Positions 36,186 through 44,127 of a stretch of 64,000 bases of DNA are shown here, piece by piece. The stretch is taken from contig BEIJ01000001.1 in assembly GCA_002923375.1 (NCBI GenBank), positions 682,001 through 746,000 on the forward strand, in the 5' to 3' direction. Under the pieces are notes generated by a model that saw nothing but the letters and a program-made list of their open reading frames with translations, did no database searches and was not told where the DNA came from. The stretch's first letter is position 1. Each line of letters opens with the position of its first letter. Position numbers and translations under genes: made by a program. The DNA comes from a bacterium HR33 (lineage in GTDB: Bacteria > Gemmatimonadota > Gemmatimonadetes > Gemmatimonadales > GWC2-71-9).

Positions 36186-38426
36186 TCAGCGGCGGAAAGC
36201 CGGTGAAGAAAACCGGTCAGCGTTGCTCGCCCGGGGAACTTCTAGCGGCGTGGCACCGGGGGAGTCGAGCCGCAACAGGTACAACCGCTGGAGCACGGTT
36301 CCTCCCCGCTCGAAAGTCGTCACCACCATCGCCAAGACGTTGCCGTCTCCCGAGATATCGATGTCGGCCACCGCCAGCCCCTGCGGCGAGATCGCCAAGA
36401 CATCTCCGGTGGTGATATCGGCCCGCATCACCCGGCTCGCGATGTTGCCCCGGGTGCTCTCCTGCACGATGTAAGCCAGGCGCCCGTCGGGGAACCACAC
36501 CGGTGTAGTTTCGGGAACTTGAGAGCGGGTGAAGTTCCGCTGGTTGGAGCCGTCGATGGACATGAGATAAATGTCGTAATTCCCATCCCGGTCCGAGGTG
36601 AAGGCAATGGTCCGCCCGTCAGGTGAGACCGCGGGCTGGAAGTTGCTCGCCGGCTCTTGGGTGAGCTGCCGCGGATCGGTACCGTCGGCGTTGATGATCC
36701 ATATCTGGAAGTTCCCCGTAGCGTTGGAGGCATAGACGATCTGCCTTCCGTCAGGGGTCCAAGAGGGCGAGCCTTCCACCGCAGGAGTGTCCGTAAGGCG
36801 CCTCAAGTCCGTCCCGTCGGCGTTCATTACGTAAAGTTCCACATTACCGTCCCGGTCGGTAACGAACGCGATTCGGGAGCCGTCCGGCGAAAAAGCCGCT
36901 TCGGCCTCGCTGTGAAGAGAGTCTCGGGTAATCCGGTTGAGCTCGGTGGGAAATCCCCGATCGAAGGCGAAAAGATCCGCCGAGCCGTAACGGGTAGAGG
37001 TCACCAGCAGCTCGCCTTGTACAAAAACCTCGGCCGTATCGTTCCGGCCCCACGGAGTGGACGCTACGATTCTGGCCCTCCCCCATTGCAGTCCGGTGAC
37101 GTTTCCCTGCTCGTCCACCCGGGCTATGGTGGGATCGAGAGAACTCCAGGTTACGTTGGTGGCAGGCCCCAAATTGTTGCCACGATCGTCCACCAAGGAC
37201 GCCGAAAGCCTGCGCTGCTGATTGCGGCTCAGACCTAAGCGCTCCGGCACCACGGCCAGCCCTCCCGCCACGACTTCCACTCTCCAACTGGTCTCCAGTC
37301 CGGGACCCGGACCCCGCAGCCTGAGCTGGGTGGTGCCCATTTTCCTGCCCCGCAGCGTCTTGGTCGCCGGATCGAACGAGGCGATCGAAGTATCGGCCAC
37401 CGTCCAGCGCAACGGTGCTTCGGGGACCTCGCTTCCGTCCGCAGCCAGAGCCCGCGCGGTGAACTGAACCGTGCCGTTGATCGGAACCGTCACCGGTCCC
37501 AAGGAAGGAGCTGGAGAGAGGGCGATCTCCTCCACCGGCCGGTGTACCCGCACCCTGAGCCGGCCCACCTGACCAAACCCCATCGCCGTGATTTCCGCCT
37601 CTCCCGGCCCGACCGCGGTCGCCACGCCAAGGGGCGTCACGCTGACCACCGCGGGATTGCTGGTGCTCCACTGGAACCAGCGAGAAGCGACTCGGCGGTT
37701 ATTCTGCGAAGGCACCACGACCCGAACGGTGTCGCTCTGCCCCGGAGACAACGACAGCACCTCCTCGGTGAATGCGATCGGGGCCTGCACCACCTGCACC
37801 AGGGCTCTGGCCACCAAGCCGCTGGCGGTCCGGGCTTCGATCACGCTCTGGCCCGCGGAGATACCCACCACCGTGCCGTCCGAACCTATGGATGCTACCT
37901 GCTCGTTGAGGGACACCCAATTGAAGGGAACCGGCATGGCGGGCGAGCCGTCGTCCTGGAGAAAGACCACCGTCAGGCGGGCATCCTCGGTGGGAAGCAG
38001 GGTCACCGAGTTGGGCTCTATCCTGATCTGCGTAGCGACCGCTCCTGCCGCCCGTCCGGCCTCGCCGGGCGCCGGTCCGCCGGCCCCGGTGACCTGGACC
38101 TGTACCACCCCCCGCTGCCCGCCGGCCCGGGCCTCTATGGTGGCCACACCCGGGGCCACCCCGACGACCGTCGCCACCCCGGGATCCCGCGCATCGGGCT
38201 CCACTCGGGCCACCGCCACGTTGGTGCTGGACCAGGTGAAACGCACCGTAGTGAGCACCTGACCTCGGGAATCGTATGCAGTGGCCAGAACGCCCTGCCT
38301 CTGGCCGGCGGCAATTACCACCGTGGGCGGCAATATCTCGATTTGCGCTACGGTCTGCGCCGAACCTGAAGCTACCGGCAGGACAAAAGCTGCCAAGCTT
38401 ATGGAAACGAAGGGCTTAAGGGCCAC
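36186..38426 (-). CDS. Exported BIG2-like domain and TolB/PD40 propeller protein
   Basis: 746 residues with a signal peptide (FVSISLAAFVLPVASGSAQ). From about 28 to 460 there are roughly five bacterial Ig-like (BIG2) repeats, with cores such as WSSTNVAVARVEPD, WVSLNEQVASIGSDGTVVG, WSTSNPAVVSVTPLGVATAVG and WSSLDPTIARVDEQGNVTG. From about 475 to the end, repeated PD40 blades (FSPDGSRIAFVTDRDGN, WTPDGRQIVYASN, VSPDGRTIAFTSDRDGNYDIY) make a TolB-like beta propeller. This fusion is typical of surface or periplasmic proteins of Gemmatimonadota. The ligand is unknown. The final FSSPAFRR suggests the last blade is complete. Confidence 0.85.
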   Translation of the reverse strand: MALKPFVSISLAAFVLPVASGSAQTVAQIEILPPTVVIAAGQRQGVLATAYDSRGQVLTTVRFTWSSTNVAVARVEPDARDPGVATVVGVAPGVATIEARAGGQRGVVQVQVTGAGGPAPGEAGRAAGAVATQIRIEPNSVTLLPTEDARLTVVFLQDDGSPAMPVPFNWVSLNEQVASIGSDGTVVGISAGQSVIEARTASGLVARALVQVVQAPIAFTEEVLSLSPGQSDTVRVVVPSQNNRRVASRWFQWSTSNPAVVSVTPLGVATAVGPGEAEITAMGFGQVGRLRVRVHRPVEEIALSPAPSLGPVTVPINGTVQFTARALAADGSEVPEAPLRWTVADTSIASFDPATKTLRGRKMGTTQLRLRGPGPGLETSWRVEVVAGGLAVVPERLGLSRNQQRRLSASLVDDRGNNLGPATNVTWSSLDPTIARVDEQGNVTGLQWGRARIVASTPWGRNDTAEVFVQGELLVTSTRYGSADLFAFDRGFPTELNRITRDSLHSEAEAAFSPDGSRIAFVTDRDGNVELYVMNADGTDLRRLTDTPAVEGSPSWTPDGRQIVYASNATGNFQIWIINADGTDPRQLTQEPASNFQPAVSPDGRTIAFTSDRDGNYDIYLMSIDGSNQRNFTRSQVPETTPVWFPDGRLAYIVQESTRGNIASRVMRADITTGDVLAISPQGLAVADIDISGDGNVLAMVVTTFERGGTVLQRLYLLRLDSPGATPLEVPRASNADRFSSPAFRR

Positions 38427-38672
38427 GGTCGATCCCGCTAGAGAAGTGGTCTAACTCGCGCTCGCATTTACAGATACACCGCCGGAGCCGGCTGCGCAAG
38501 GACGAGCGAATCCAATAGGCGCATACTTCAGCGAGCCGCGGTACTTAAGTTCGACCGAAACGCGCTAAAACTGCGGGACGCGCCCGCCGACGTTCCTGCC
38601 TAGTGGCGCTCTTGCGTCTTCCGGTCCGCACGGTAGCATCTATACGTTGGTGCGATCGGCGTTATGGCGGGA

Positions 38673-38678
38673 TACAAT
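38673..38678 (+). promoter_or_regulatory. Candidate -10 box for the lysine-rich protein gene
   Basis: TACAAT, 31 bases before the ATG at 38709 and followed by a strong GGAGGAG ribosome site. The best -35 is a weak TTGGTG at 38647 with a long 20-base spacer. Confidence 0.35.
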
Positions 38679-38708
38679 CTCGACACCGACTGATTGGAGG
38701 AGCCCTGT

Positions 38709-39029
38709 ATGTCCATGACATTCGATCTCAGCTCAGGAATCGGTGGTCCCGGAATGTGGGAGCCCATGCCGCTCACGCCTCCCAGCAAGCCGCCGGAGGA
38801 AACCCCCCAGCCGATCTGGTCCACTCCGACGCCTGAGCCTGCACCGGAGCCGGCCGAGCCGCCCAAGGCTGCGCCCAAGCCCAAGCCGAAGAAGAAGGCC
38901 AAGAAGGCGGCAAAGAAGCGGCCGGCCAAGAAGAAGGCCGCCAAGGGCGCCAAGAAGACGGCCAAACGTGCTACCAAGCGGGCCAAGAAGAAGGCGGTCA
39001 AGAAAGCCGGCCGCAAGAAGCGCCGCTAA
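38709..39029 (+). CDS. Histone H1-like lysine-rich DNA-binding protein
   Basis: 106 residues from the ATG at 38709 (GGAGGAG upstream). Three parts: a non-basic N-terminus SMTFDLSSGIGGPGMWEPMP (1-25); a Pro/Glu linker with repeated TPEPAPEPAEP (26-56); and a tail made almost wholly of Lys, Ala and Arg (KKAKKAAKKRPAKKKAAKG..., 57-106) like eukaryotic H1 tails and bacterial AlgP or HU extensions. It probably coats DNA or RNA in the nucleoid. Because of the biased sequence, homology cannot be assigned from composition alone. Confidence 0.7.
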   Translation: MSMTFDLSSGIGGPGMWEPMPLTPPSKPPEETPQPIWSTPTPEPAPEPAEPPKAAPKPKPKKKAKKAAKKRPAKKKAAKGAKKTAKRATKRAKKKAVKKAGRKKRR

Positions 39030-39082
39030 AGACCCGCTCCGAGGTGGGGTACCATCGGTCGCCGCCGGGTAGGTGCCGGGCT

Positions 39083-40453
39083 ATGGCGCGTACCCGGCGG
39101 TCTTTGTGCTTTTGGCCGGCGGGGCCGATCTTGCTCGCGGCTCTCCTTGCCAGTTGCAACCCGGGCAAGGGAAAGACCGCCTACGTAGGGGGAACCCTCT
39201 GGGACGGAACCGGAGCTCCCCCCATTCTCGATGCGGTCATCGTTGTAGACGGCGATCGAGTCGAGCGCGCCGGTCCCCCGGATCAGGTTTCGGTACCGCG
39301 CGGCGCAACCGAGGTGAGGTTGGACGGAAAGTGGGTCATACCCGGTCTGATCGACGCCCACGTACATGCGGCCCGCTGGACGCTCGCCCGCTACCTCGCC
39401 TACGGGATAACCAGCGCCAGGGATATGGGAGGGATCCAAGATTCGATCGTGGCACTGCGCGACGAGGTTTCCCTTCGCTCCATCGCCGGTCCCAATCTTT
39501 ACATCTCCGGCGCCATGATCGAGGCCGCGCCCACGCAACATCCCATGGCTGTGGGCGTTGGGAGTCCCGAGACCGCCCGCCGGGCGATCGACCAACTGGC
39601 TCTGCTCGACGCGTCCCAGGCCAAGGTGTACGCCCGGATCGACTCCGCGTTGCTGGCGGCGATCATGGACGAGGCCAAGGTGCTGAACCTGCCGGTAGCG
39701 GGCCATTTGGGCAAGGTCGATGCCCTCACCGCCGCGCGGATGGGCCTGCGATCCCTGGAGCATTTGACCGGTGTGGTGGAATCCGCCCTGCCTAATCCTC
39801 AGCTGTTCTTCCAGGCGCACGAGGACTTCTGGACCGGATGGAACACCGTGGCGCGCGCGTGGGCGGGAGCGGACTCGGCGACTTTGGATCGAGTGGCGCG
39901 AGAGCTCGCCCGGACCGGTGTTGCGATCGTGCCGACGCTAGTCTTGCACGAGGGCTACGCCCAACTCGGAAACGAGGGCTACTTTGCCGGGCTGGATTTC
40001 AGCGGCGTTCCCGATTCGATCCGCCGCGCGGCGACTCCGGCCAGTGTCAGACAGCGCGCCAGGGTGCTGCCCAGCGACCTTGCTGCCTTCCGGCTGGGGC
40101 GCAGGATGCAGGACTTGTTCGTGCGAGCGTTCAAGCGCGCTGGCGGGTTGGTGGCGGCGGGCTCCGATTCTCCCAATCCGCTGGTGCCTCCCGGAGCGGG
40201 GCTGCACTACGAACTCGAGCTACTGGTACGCGCCGGGTTGACGCCGCGGGAGGCTTTGCTGGCGGCGACCCGAGATGCGGCGCGCCTGCTCGGCGCCGAC
40301 ACTATCGGGGTGGTAAGAAGCGGGGCGCTGGCGGACTTTGTGGTGCTCTCGGCGAGCCCGCTCGAGGATGTTGCGAACACGCGGCGGATAGAGATGGTGG
40401 TATCCCGGGGCCTGGCGCGGAGCGCCGCTGAACTGAGGGCGCTTTGGAGGTGA
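39083..40453 (+). CDS. Lipoprotein amidohydrolase (imidazolonepropionase/prolidase-like)
   Basis: 456 residues from the ATG at 39083, chosen because it begins a lipoprotein signal (PAGPILLAALLASC). An upstream GTG at 39044 would add 13 residues. The amidohydrolase barrel shows the metal motif GLIDAHVHAAR, the lysine region AKVYARIDSAL, VAGHLGKV, LEHLTG and the late Asp in AAGSDSPNPL, followed by ALLAATRDAARLLGAD and a beta-sandwich end (GALADFVVLSASPLEDV). It is a metal-dependent hydrolase on the outer face of a membrane; peptide or cyclic amide substrates are typical. A palindromic repeat begins directly after the stop. Confidence 0.85.
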   Translation: MARTRRSLCFWPAGPILLAALLASCNPGKGKTAYVGGTLWDGTGAPPILDAVIVVDGDRVERAGPPDQVSVPRGATEVRLDGKWVIPGLIDAHVHAARWTLARYLAYGITSARDMGGIQDSIVALRDEVSLRSIAGPNLYISGAMIEAAPTQHPMAVGVGSPETARRAIDQLALLDASQAKVYARIDSALLAAIMDEAKVLNLPVAGHLGKVDALTAARMGLRSLEHLTGVVESALPNPQLFFQAHEDFWTGWNTVARAWAGADSATLDRVARELARTGVAIVPTLVLHEGYAQLGNEGYFAGLDFSGVPDSIRRAATPASVRQRARVLPSDLAAFRLGRRMQDLFVRAFKRAGGLVAAGSDSPNPLVPPGAGLHYELELLVRAGLTPREALLAATRDAARLLGADTIGVVRSGALADFVVLSASPLEDVANTRRIEMVVSRGLARSAAELRALWR

Positions 40454-40570
40454 CGGGCGACGAGGGGCGGGTCTCTCCGGCGCGCGGCGCTTCGCGGCTC
40501 CCCACCCTTCCGCTCCATCGATCTTCTGCCGCGAAGCGAGGCGCCTCCGAGACGCACCGCTCGTCGCCCG
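40454..40570. repeat. Lone copy of the palindromic repeat family (117 bp)
   Basis: It begins at the base after the amidohydrolase stop. CGGGCGACGAG (40454-40464) and CTCGTCGCCCG (40560-40570) end a long imperfect hairpin whose arms also pair through GCCGCGAAGCG. Read on the minus strand, its core matches the copy at 41297-41394 at about 83 of 97 positions without a gap. It also lies downstream of tRNA-Asn on the minus strand and may terminate both transcripts. Confidence 0.8.
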
Positions 40571-40621
40571 GGTAGCCGCGGCTAGTTCACAACCTCGGTG
40601 CATAACCAGCCGGTCGACCCA

Positions 40622-40695
40622 CTGGGGCGGGTGGATTCGAACCACCAACCTCCCGGTTAACAGCCGGGCGCTCTGCCAGGTTGAGCTACACCCCA
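40622..40695 (-). tRNA. tRNA-Asn (GTT)
   Basis: A 74-base cloverleaf on the minus strand. The acceptor TGGGGTG pairs with CGCCCCA; the D arm contains GCTC...GAGC; the anticodon arm is CCCGG-CTGTTAA-CCCGG-like with anticodon GTT; the T arm is GGTGG-TTCGAAT-CCACC; the discriminator base is G. CCA is not encoded. It lies between a minus-strand terminator (40715-40739) and the palindromic repeat at 40454-40570. Confidence 0.95.
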
Positions 40696-40702
40696 CAGCA
40701 AC

Positions 40703-40739
40703 CAAAAAGAAAAACCGCCCGCTGGATCACCGCGGGCGG
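40703..40739 (-). terminator. Strong minus-strand terminator upstream of tRNA-Asn
   Basis: CCGCCCGC (40715-40722) pairs with GCGGGCGG (40732-40739). On the minus strand it is followed by TTTTTCTTTTT (40713-40703). It ends only 8 bases before the tRNA, so it must stop a minus-strand transcript coming from 40740-41020, where no convincing gene is known. Confidence 0.8.
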
Positions 40740-41020
40740 CTGCGCGTGAAGCACGGGTTGCGGCTACACGCCGGGCCGCCCGCTTGCAAGGCGGTTATTG
40801 TTGACCCGAATGTTGAAAGCGGCCTCCATGCTACCTCAAATCTACGCTTCGCTCGGAGCTTCGTCCACTCCTCTAGCGCCGACATGCTCGCCCGGCACAG
40901 GTTCAATCCTCCGCGCCATACGGGTCCGCAGGGGCGCGCCCCGAGTCACCGTCCCCGGCGCCCGGGATCCGGAATAACGCATCCGAACTAGGAACCTCAG
41001 TCCCGAGAGACAAACCAGCC
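40740..41020 (-). ncRNA. Candidate unidentified structured RNA or small transcript
   Basis: About 280 bases with no convincing protein gene but ending in a strong intrinsic terminator. Several short GC palindromes occur (for example GGGGCGCGCCCC at 40931-40942). I compared it by eye with tmRNA, RNase P RNA, SRP RNA and tRNA-Sec signatures and saw none. A 52-codon minus-strand frame (40885 to 40727) runs into the terminator stem. It may be a ncRNA, a small peptide gene or a remnant. Confidence 0.3.
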
Positions 41021-41024
41021 GGGC

Positions 41025-41400
41025 GGGGTGCGTCTCTGAGGCGCCTCGCTGCGCGGCACAAAATCAATGGCGCGGAAGGGCAGGGGCCGCGCAGCGCTGC
41101 GCGCTGCCTGAGCCGCAGCGCAACTCAACAGCCCCGGCGCCGAAACCCAGCGGCAGGGCTGGGGTGCGTCTCTGAGGCGCCTCGCTGCGCGGCACAAAAT
41201 CAATGGCGCGGAAGGGCAGGGGCCGCGCAGCGCTGCGCGCCGCCTGAGCCGCAGCGCAAGTCAACAGCCCCGGCGCCGAAACCCAGCGGCGGGGCTGGGG
41301 TGCGTCTCTGAGGCGCCTCGCTGCGCGGCACAAAATCAATGGCGCGGAAGGGCAGGGGGCCGCGCAGCGCTGCGCGCCGAAGAGACGCACCCCAGCCCCG
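41025..41400. repeat. Tandem array of the palindromic repeat family (136-bp period)
   Basis: Copies begin at 41025, 41161 and 41297 (GGGGTGCGTCTCTGAGGCGC), spaced exactly 136 bases. The first two are full units, nearly identical, each ending with an AACCCAGCGGC-type tail. The third has no tail and closes with an inverted end (AGAGACGCACCCCAGCCCC, to 41400), making a 110-base hairpin from 41291. Each unit contains the palindrome GCGCAGCGCTGCGC. It lies upstream of the CPBP protease gene. The minus-strand frames here are translations of the repeat. Confidence 0.9.
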
Positions 41401-41493
41401 CCACCAAAACACCGCGCCGCCATTGCACCCCACCAGCGCGCCGATATCTTAGCCCAAGACGCAATCGCGACCAACCGTCACCAGCTACTCGCC

Positions 41494-43134
41494 ATGAACT
41501 TCTTCAGCCGCCGCTCCGACGCGATCCTGGCCTTCACCGGCCTCGCCGGCCTCGCACTCTTCGCCATTCTGTACCACCGGGCCTATCCCCACGCCTCGGT
41601 AAAACTCTCCCTCTCCCGCACCGAAGCCCTGGAGCGCGCCCGAGCCGTGGCCGAAAGCCTCGGCGCCCCCGTGGGCGAGCTCGAACAGGCGGCCCAGTTC
41701 GGCGGCAACACCACCGAACTGCTCTTCCTCCAGCGTACCCTGGGCCTGGAAGAAGCCAGCCGATGGGCCTCGGAAGAAGTACCCATCTGGTCCTGGAACG
41801 CCCGATGGTTCAAACCGCAAGAGAAGGAAGAATGGCGCGTGGGCTTGGGCGTGGACGGAAAACTCGTCCTACTGGAACACCTCCTCGAAGACGCCGCCCC
41901 GGGAGACTCCCTGAGCCAGGACTCGGCAAGATCCCTAGCGGAGGATTTCGTACGCGGCCTGGGATGGAATCTGGAAGAGTTCGACCTGGTCGAATCTTCC
42001 AGCCAAAAACGCGAGCGGCGCACCGACCACCGGTTCACCTGGGAGAAACGCGGCTCCACCATCGACTGGCAGAGTGACGGGGCAAGCGGGGGCACCGGAG
42101 CGGTCAGACTCGCGGTGAGCGTTCTGGGTGGAGCAGTGGGATCGTACCGGCACTTTCTCAAGGTCCCCGAGGACTTCGAAAGAAAGCTCCAGAGCGAAGC
42201 GAGCGTGGGAACCGTCATCGCACTGGCGTCATTGGGCCTCACTTTCCTCTTGGTTTTGGGTGCTCTCGCCGTCTGCGTGGTCCGGAGCAAAGCGGGTTTG
42301 GTTCAATGGCGCATGGCGCTGGTCCTGGCGGGGGTGATCGCCGCAGTAACCGTGATCGACGCCCTGATCTCGCTGCCGACGTTCAAGTACGCCTACCCGA
42401 CCGAGATCCCTTGGGGCGCATACTTGGGAATCGGCATCGCGGGTGTGGTCTTTGCGGCCCTGCTTTACGCGGCGGAGGTGACCTTCACCACCGCAGCCGG
42501 CGAATCCCTCGGCCGCGAACTTCTCCCCCAAGCGCTCCGCGGGCTAAAAGAGCTGGCAAGAGGCAAGCTGTTCGAACCCGAGGCTGCAGCAGCGGTGCTC
42601 AGAGGATACGCCCTGGGCTTCGGCTTGCTAGGTTATCTCACCGTTTTCTACGTAGCGGCTCAGCGGTGGCTTGGCGCGTGGTTCCCGGCGGAGGGGCCGT
42701 ATTCGGAAATTTTCAATCAGTACCTTCCCTTCCTCGCCCCTCTCACCGTGGGCGTCATCGCGGGGATCAGCGAGGAGATCACCTACCGCCTCTTCGGGAT
42801 ATCCCTGGCCAAACGCTATTTGAAGTCCACCGCCTTGGCCCTCTTGGTGCCCGCGGCGATTTGGGCTTTCGCCCATTCCAATTACCCGGTATTCCCGGTG
42901 TACGTGCGGGGTATCGAACTTACCGTAGCCGGAGTGCTCTTCGGCCTCGCCCTGCTGCGCTGGGGAATCGTCGCCTGCATTGCAGCCCATTTTGTGATCA
43001 ACGCGGTGCTCACGGGGGTGCCGCTCCTCACTTCCGGTCACGGTGGATATTTTCTCTCCGGCCTTTTGGTGATCGGAGCAGCTCTGATCCCGGCGGTGGC
43101 GGGATTGGCGATCGCCCGGCGGGCTTCTCTCTAG
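41494..43134 (+). CDS. CPBP intramembrane protease with N-terminal PepSY-like domains
   Basis: 546 residues. An N-terminal membrane anchor (AILAFTGLAGLALFAILY) is followed by an exported region (about 30-225) with two PepSY-like patterns (SRTEALERARAVAESLG and SQDSARSLAEDFVRGLG). From about 230 there are several transmembrane helices and a C-terminal CPBP/ABI domain with the catalytic motifs EEITYR, FAHSNYP (FxxxH) and HFVINAV (HxxxN). CPBP enzymes are Rce1-like glutamate intramembrane proteases or immunity/scaffold proteins. The array of palindromic repeats ends 93 bases before the ATG. Confidence 0.85.
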   Translation: MNFFSRRSDAILAFTGLAGLALFAILYHRAYPHASVKLSLSRTEALERARAVAESLGAPVGELEQAAQFGGNTTELLFLQRTLGLEEASRWASEEVPIWSWNARWFKPQEKEEWRVGLGVDGKLVLLEHLLEDAAPGDSLSQDSARSLAEDFVRGLGWNLEEFDLVESSSQKRERRTDHRFTWEKRGSTIDWQSDGASGGTGAVRLAVSVLGGAVGSYRHFLKVPEDFERKLQSEASVGTVIALASLGLTFLLVLGALAVCVVRSKAGLVQWRMALVLAGVIAAVTVIDALISLPTFKYAYPTEIPWGAYLGIGIAGVVFAALLYAAEVTFTTAAGESLGRELLPQALRGLKELARGKLFEPEAAAAVLRGYALGFGLLGYLTVFYVAAQRWLGAWFPAEGPYSEIFNQYLPFLAPLTVGVIAGISEEITYRLFGISLAKRYLKSTALALLVPAAIWAFAHSNYPVFPVYVRGIELTVAGVLFGLALLRWGIVACIAAHFVINAVLTGVPLLTSGHGGYFLSGLLVIGAALIPAVAGLAIARRASL

Positions 43135-43224
43135 CGGTTCCACCGGCCATCTTTAGCGGGTCGGAGTCCTCCCGGCCCGAAGATCGATCCTGGTGCCGCC
43201 CCGCGCGGCGACGGAGGTAGTGTT

Positions 43225-44127
43225 ATGCCCTCGACCCTAACAGGCGAGCTTGCAGCAGTGCGAGAGCGGTTACTGGAGTTCTTCCGCCAGCGGAAAACCC
43301 GGGCGGGAGTGCTCGCCCGCCGCCTTTTCCAGATCCAATCGCCCGAAGACGGAGAGCTGGTGGAACACCTGATCCGGGAGCGCCGGCGGCAGACTCGCCT
43401 GGACGGGAGCATGGACGGAAGCTTGGTGGCCACGGCGTGGTGCGCCTGGGAGTTGCTCCAACTCGATTGCCCTCCGGACCATGCAGGCGTGGTGCGCACC
43501 GTGGGATATCTTCTGAGGCAGCAGGACCAGCCCGGCCGCTACGGGGAAGGGTGCGATCCCGAACGGCATGAGAAAGCGGCCTGCCACCATGTAGCGAGCG
43601 GGTTTTTCTCCCCGGGCACAGTGGAGCAGAAAATCGCCCCCCTCACATTCCCCAATGGGGTGACCGTAAGCGACGAAACCGACGCCCGCTTTGCGGCGAG
43701 CTGCTTTGCCCTCCGCACCGTCATCAAGGCGCAGGAAGATCGCCGCGACAGTGTCCGCCGGCATCTGAACAGCCTGATCGAGCTCCCGGGTCTCTGGTCC
43801 GACTGGGGCGGGAGGTGGCACCCCGACCTGGTCTTCTTCGCCTTAGGCCCCCTCGCGCTGGCGCCGCTGGATCTGCGTTCGAAAGTGGCACCGCTGGTGT
43901 CCTACGTGGCGAGCCGGCAGAGTCCCGACGGAAGCTGGCCCGGTGCCTCCCCGTTCCACGCCGTCGAGATGCTCGGCCTCGCCCCGATGCCCGAAGCGCG
44001 CGACTCGGTAGCCCGCAGCGCCCCCCTGCTCTGCAGCCTGATTCAGGAGTCCGAATCCCTGGAAACTCCCGTAGGAGAAGAGCGGGCTCTGATAACTCTG
44101 CGCGCCCTAAAGGCGGCGGAGAGCTAG
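43225..44127 (+). CDS. Terpene-cyclase/prenyltransferase-like alpha-toroid protein
   Basis: 300 residues, starting after GGAGGTAGTGTT at an ATG. The sequence alternates helices with features of squalene-hopene cyclase or prenyltransferase repeats: LDGSMDGSLVATAWCAWELLQL, VGYLLRQQDQPGRYGEG, ASCFALRTVIKAQEDR and the QW-like SRQSPDGSWPGASPFHAVEML. It is half the length of a real cyclase and I see no DxDD catalytic motif, so it is more likely a single-toroid protein of unknown role than an active hopanoid enzyme. The squalene synthase gene lies 16 kb away. Confidence 0.55.
   Translation: MPSTLTGELAAVRERLLEFFRQRKTRAGVLARRLFQIQSPEDGELVEHLIRERRRQTRLDGSMDGSLVATAWCAWELLQLDCPPDHAGVVRTVGYLLRQQDQPGRYGEGCDPERHEKAACHHVASGFFSPGTVEQKIAPLTFPNGVTVSDETDARFAASCFALRTVIKAQEDRRDSVRRHLNSLIELPGLWSDWGGRWHPDLVFFALGPLALAPLDLRSKVAPLVSYVASRQSPDGSWPGASPFHAVEMLGLAPMPEARDSVARSAPLLCSLIQESESLETPVGEERALITLRALKAAES

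Noticed and set aside
40727-40885. 52-codon minus-strand frame that ends in the terminator stem
   Set aside because: No ribosome site is clear and no family is recognised. Kept only as an alternative in the ncRNA entry.
40746-40991. 81-codon plus-strand frame
   Set aside because: Composition is Arg/Pro/His-rich, no ribosome site, and it runs against the minus-strand terminator.
40740-41020. tRNA-Sec, tmRNA, RNase P RNA or SRP RNA
   Set aside because: No cloverleaf with UCA anticodon and none of the conserved core motifs of those RNAs could be found by eye.
41025-41400. CRISPR array
   Set aside because: Units are contiguous 136-base repeats with no variable spacers, and no cas genes are present.
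40997-41474. Minus-strand frames with repeated ALILCRAARRLRDAPQP-type units
   Set aside because: They are translations of the 136-bp DNA repeat, not a repeat protein.
40454-41493. Integrated element at tRNA-Asn
   Set aside because: No integrase, no duplicated tRNA 3' end and no phage genes were seen, only the palindromic repeats.
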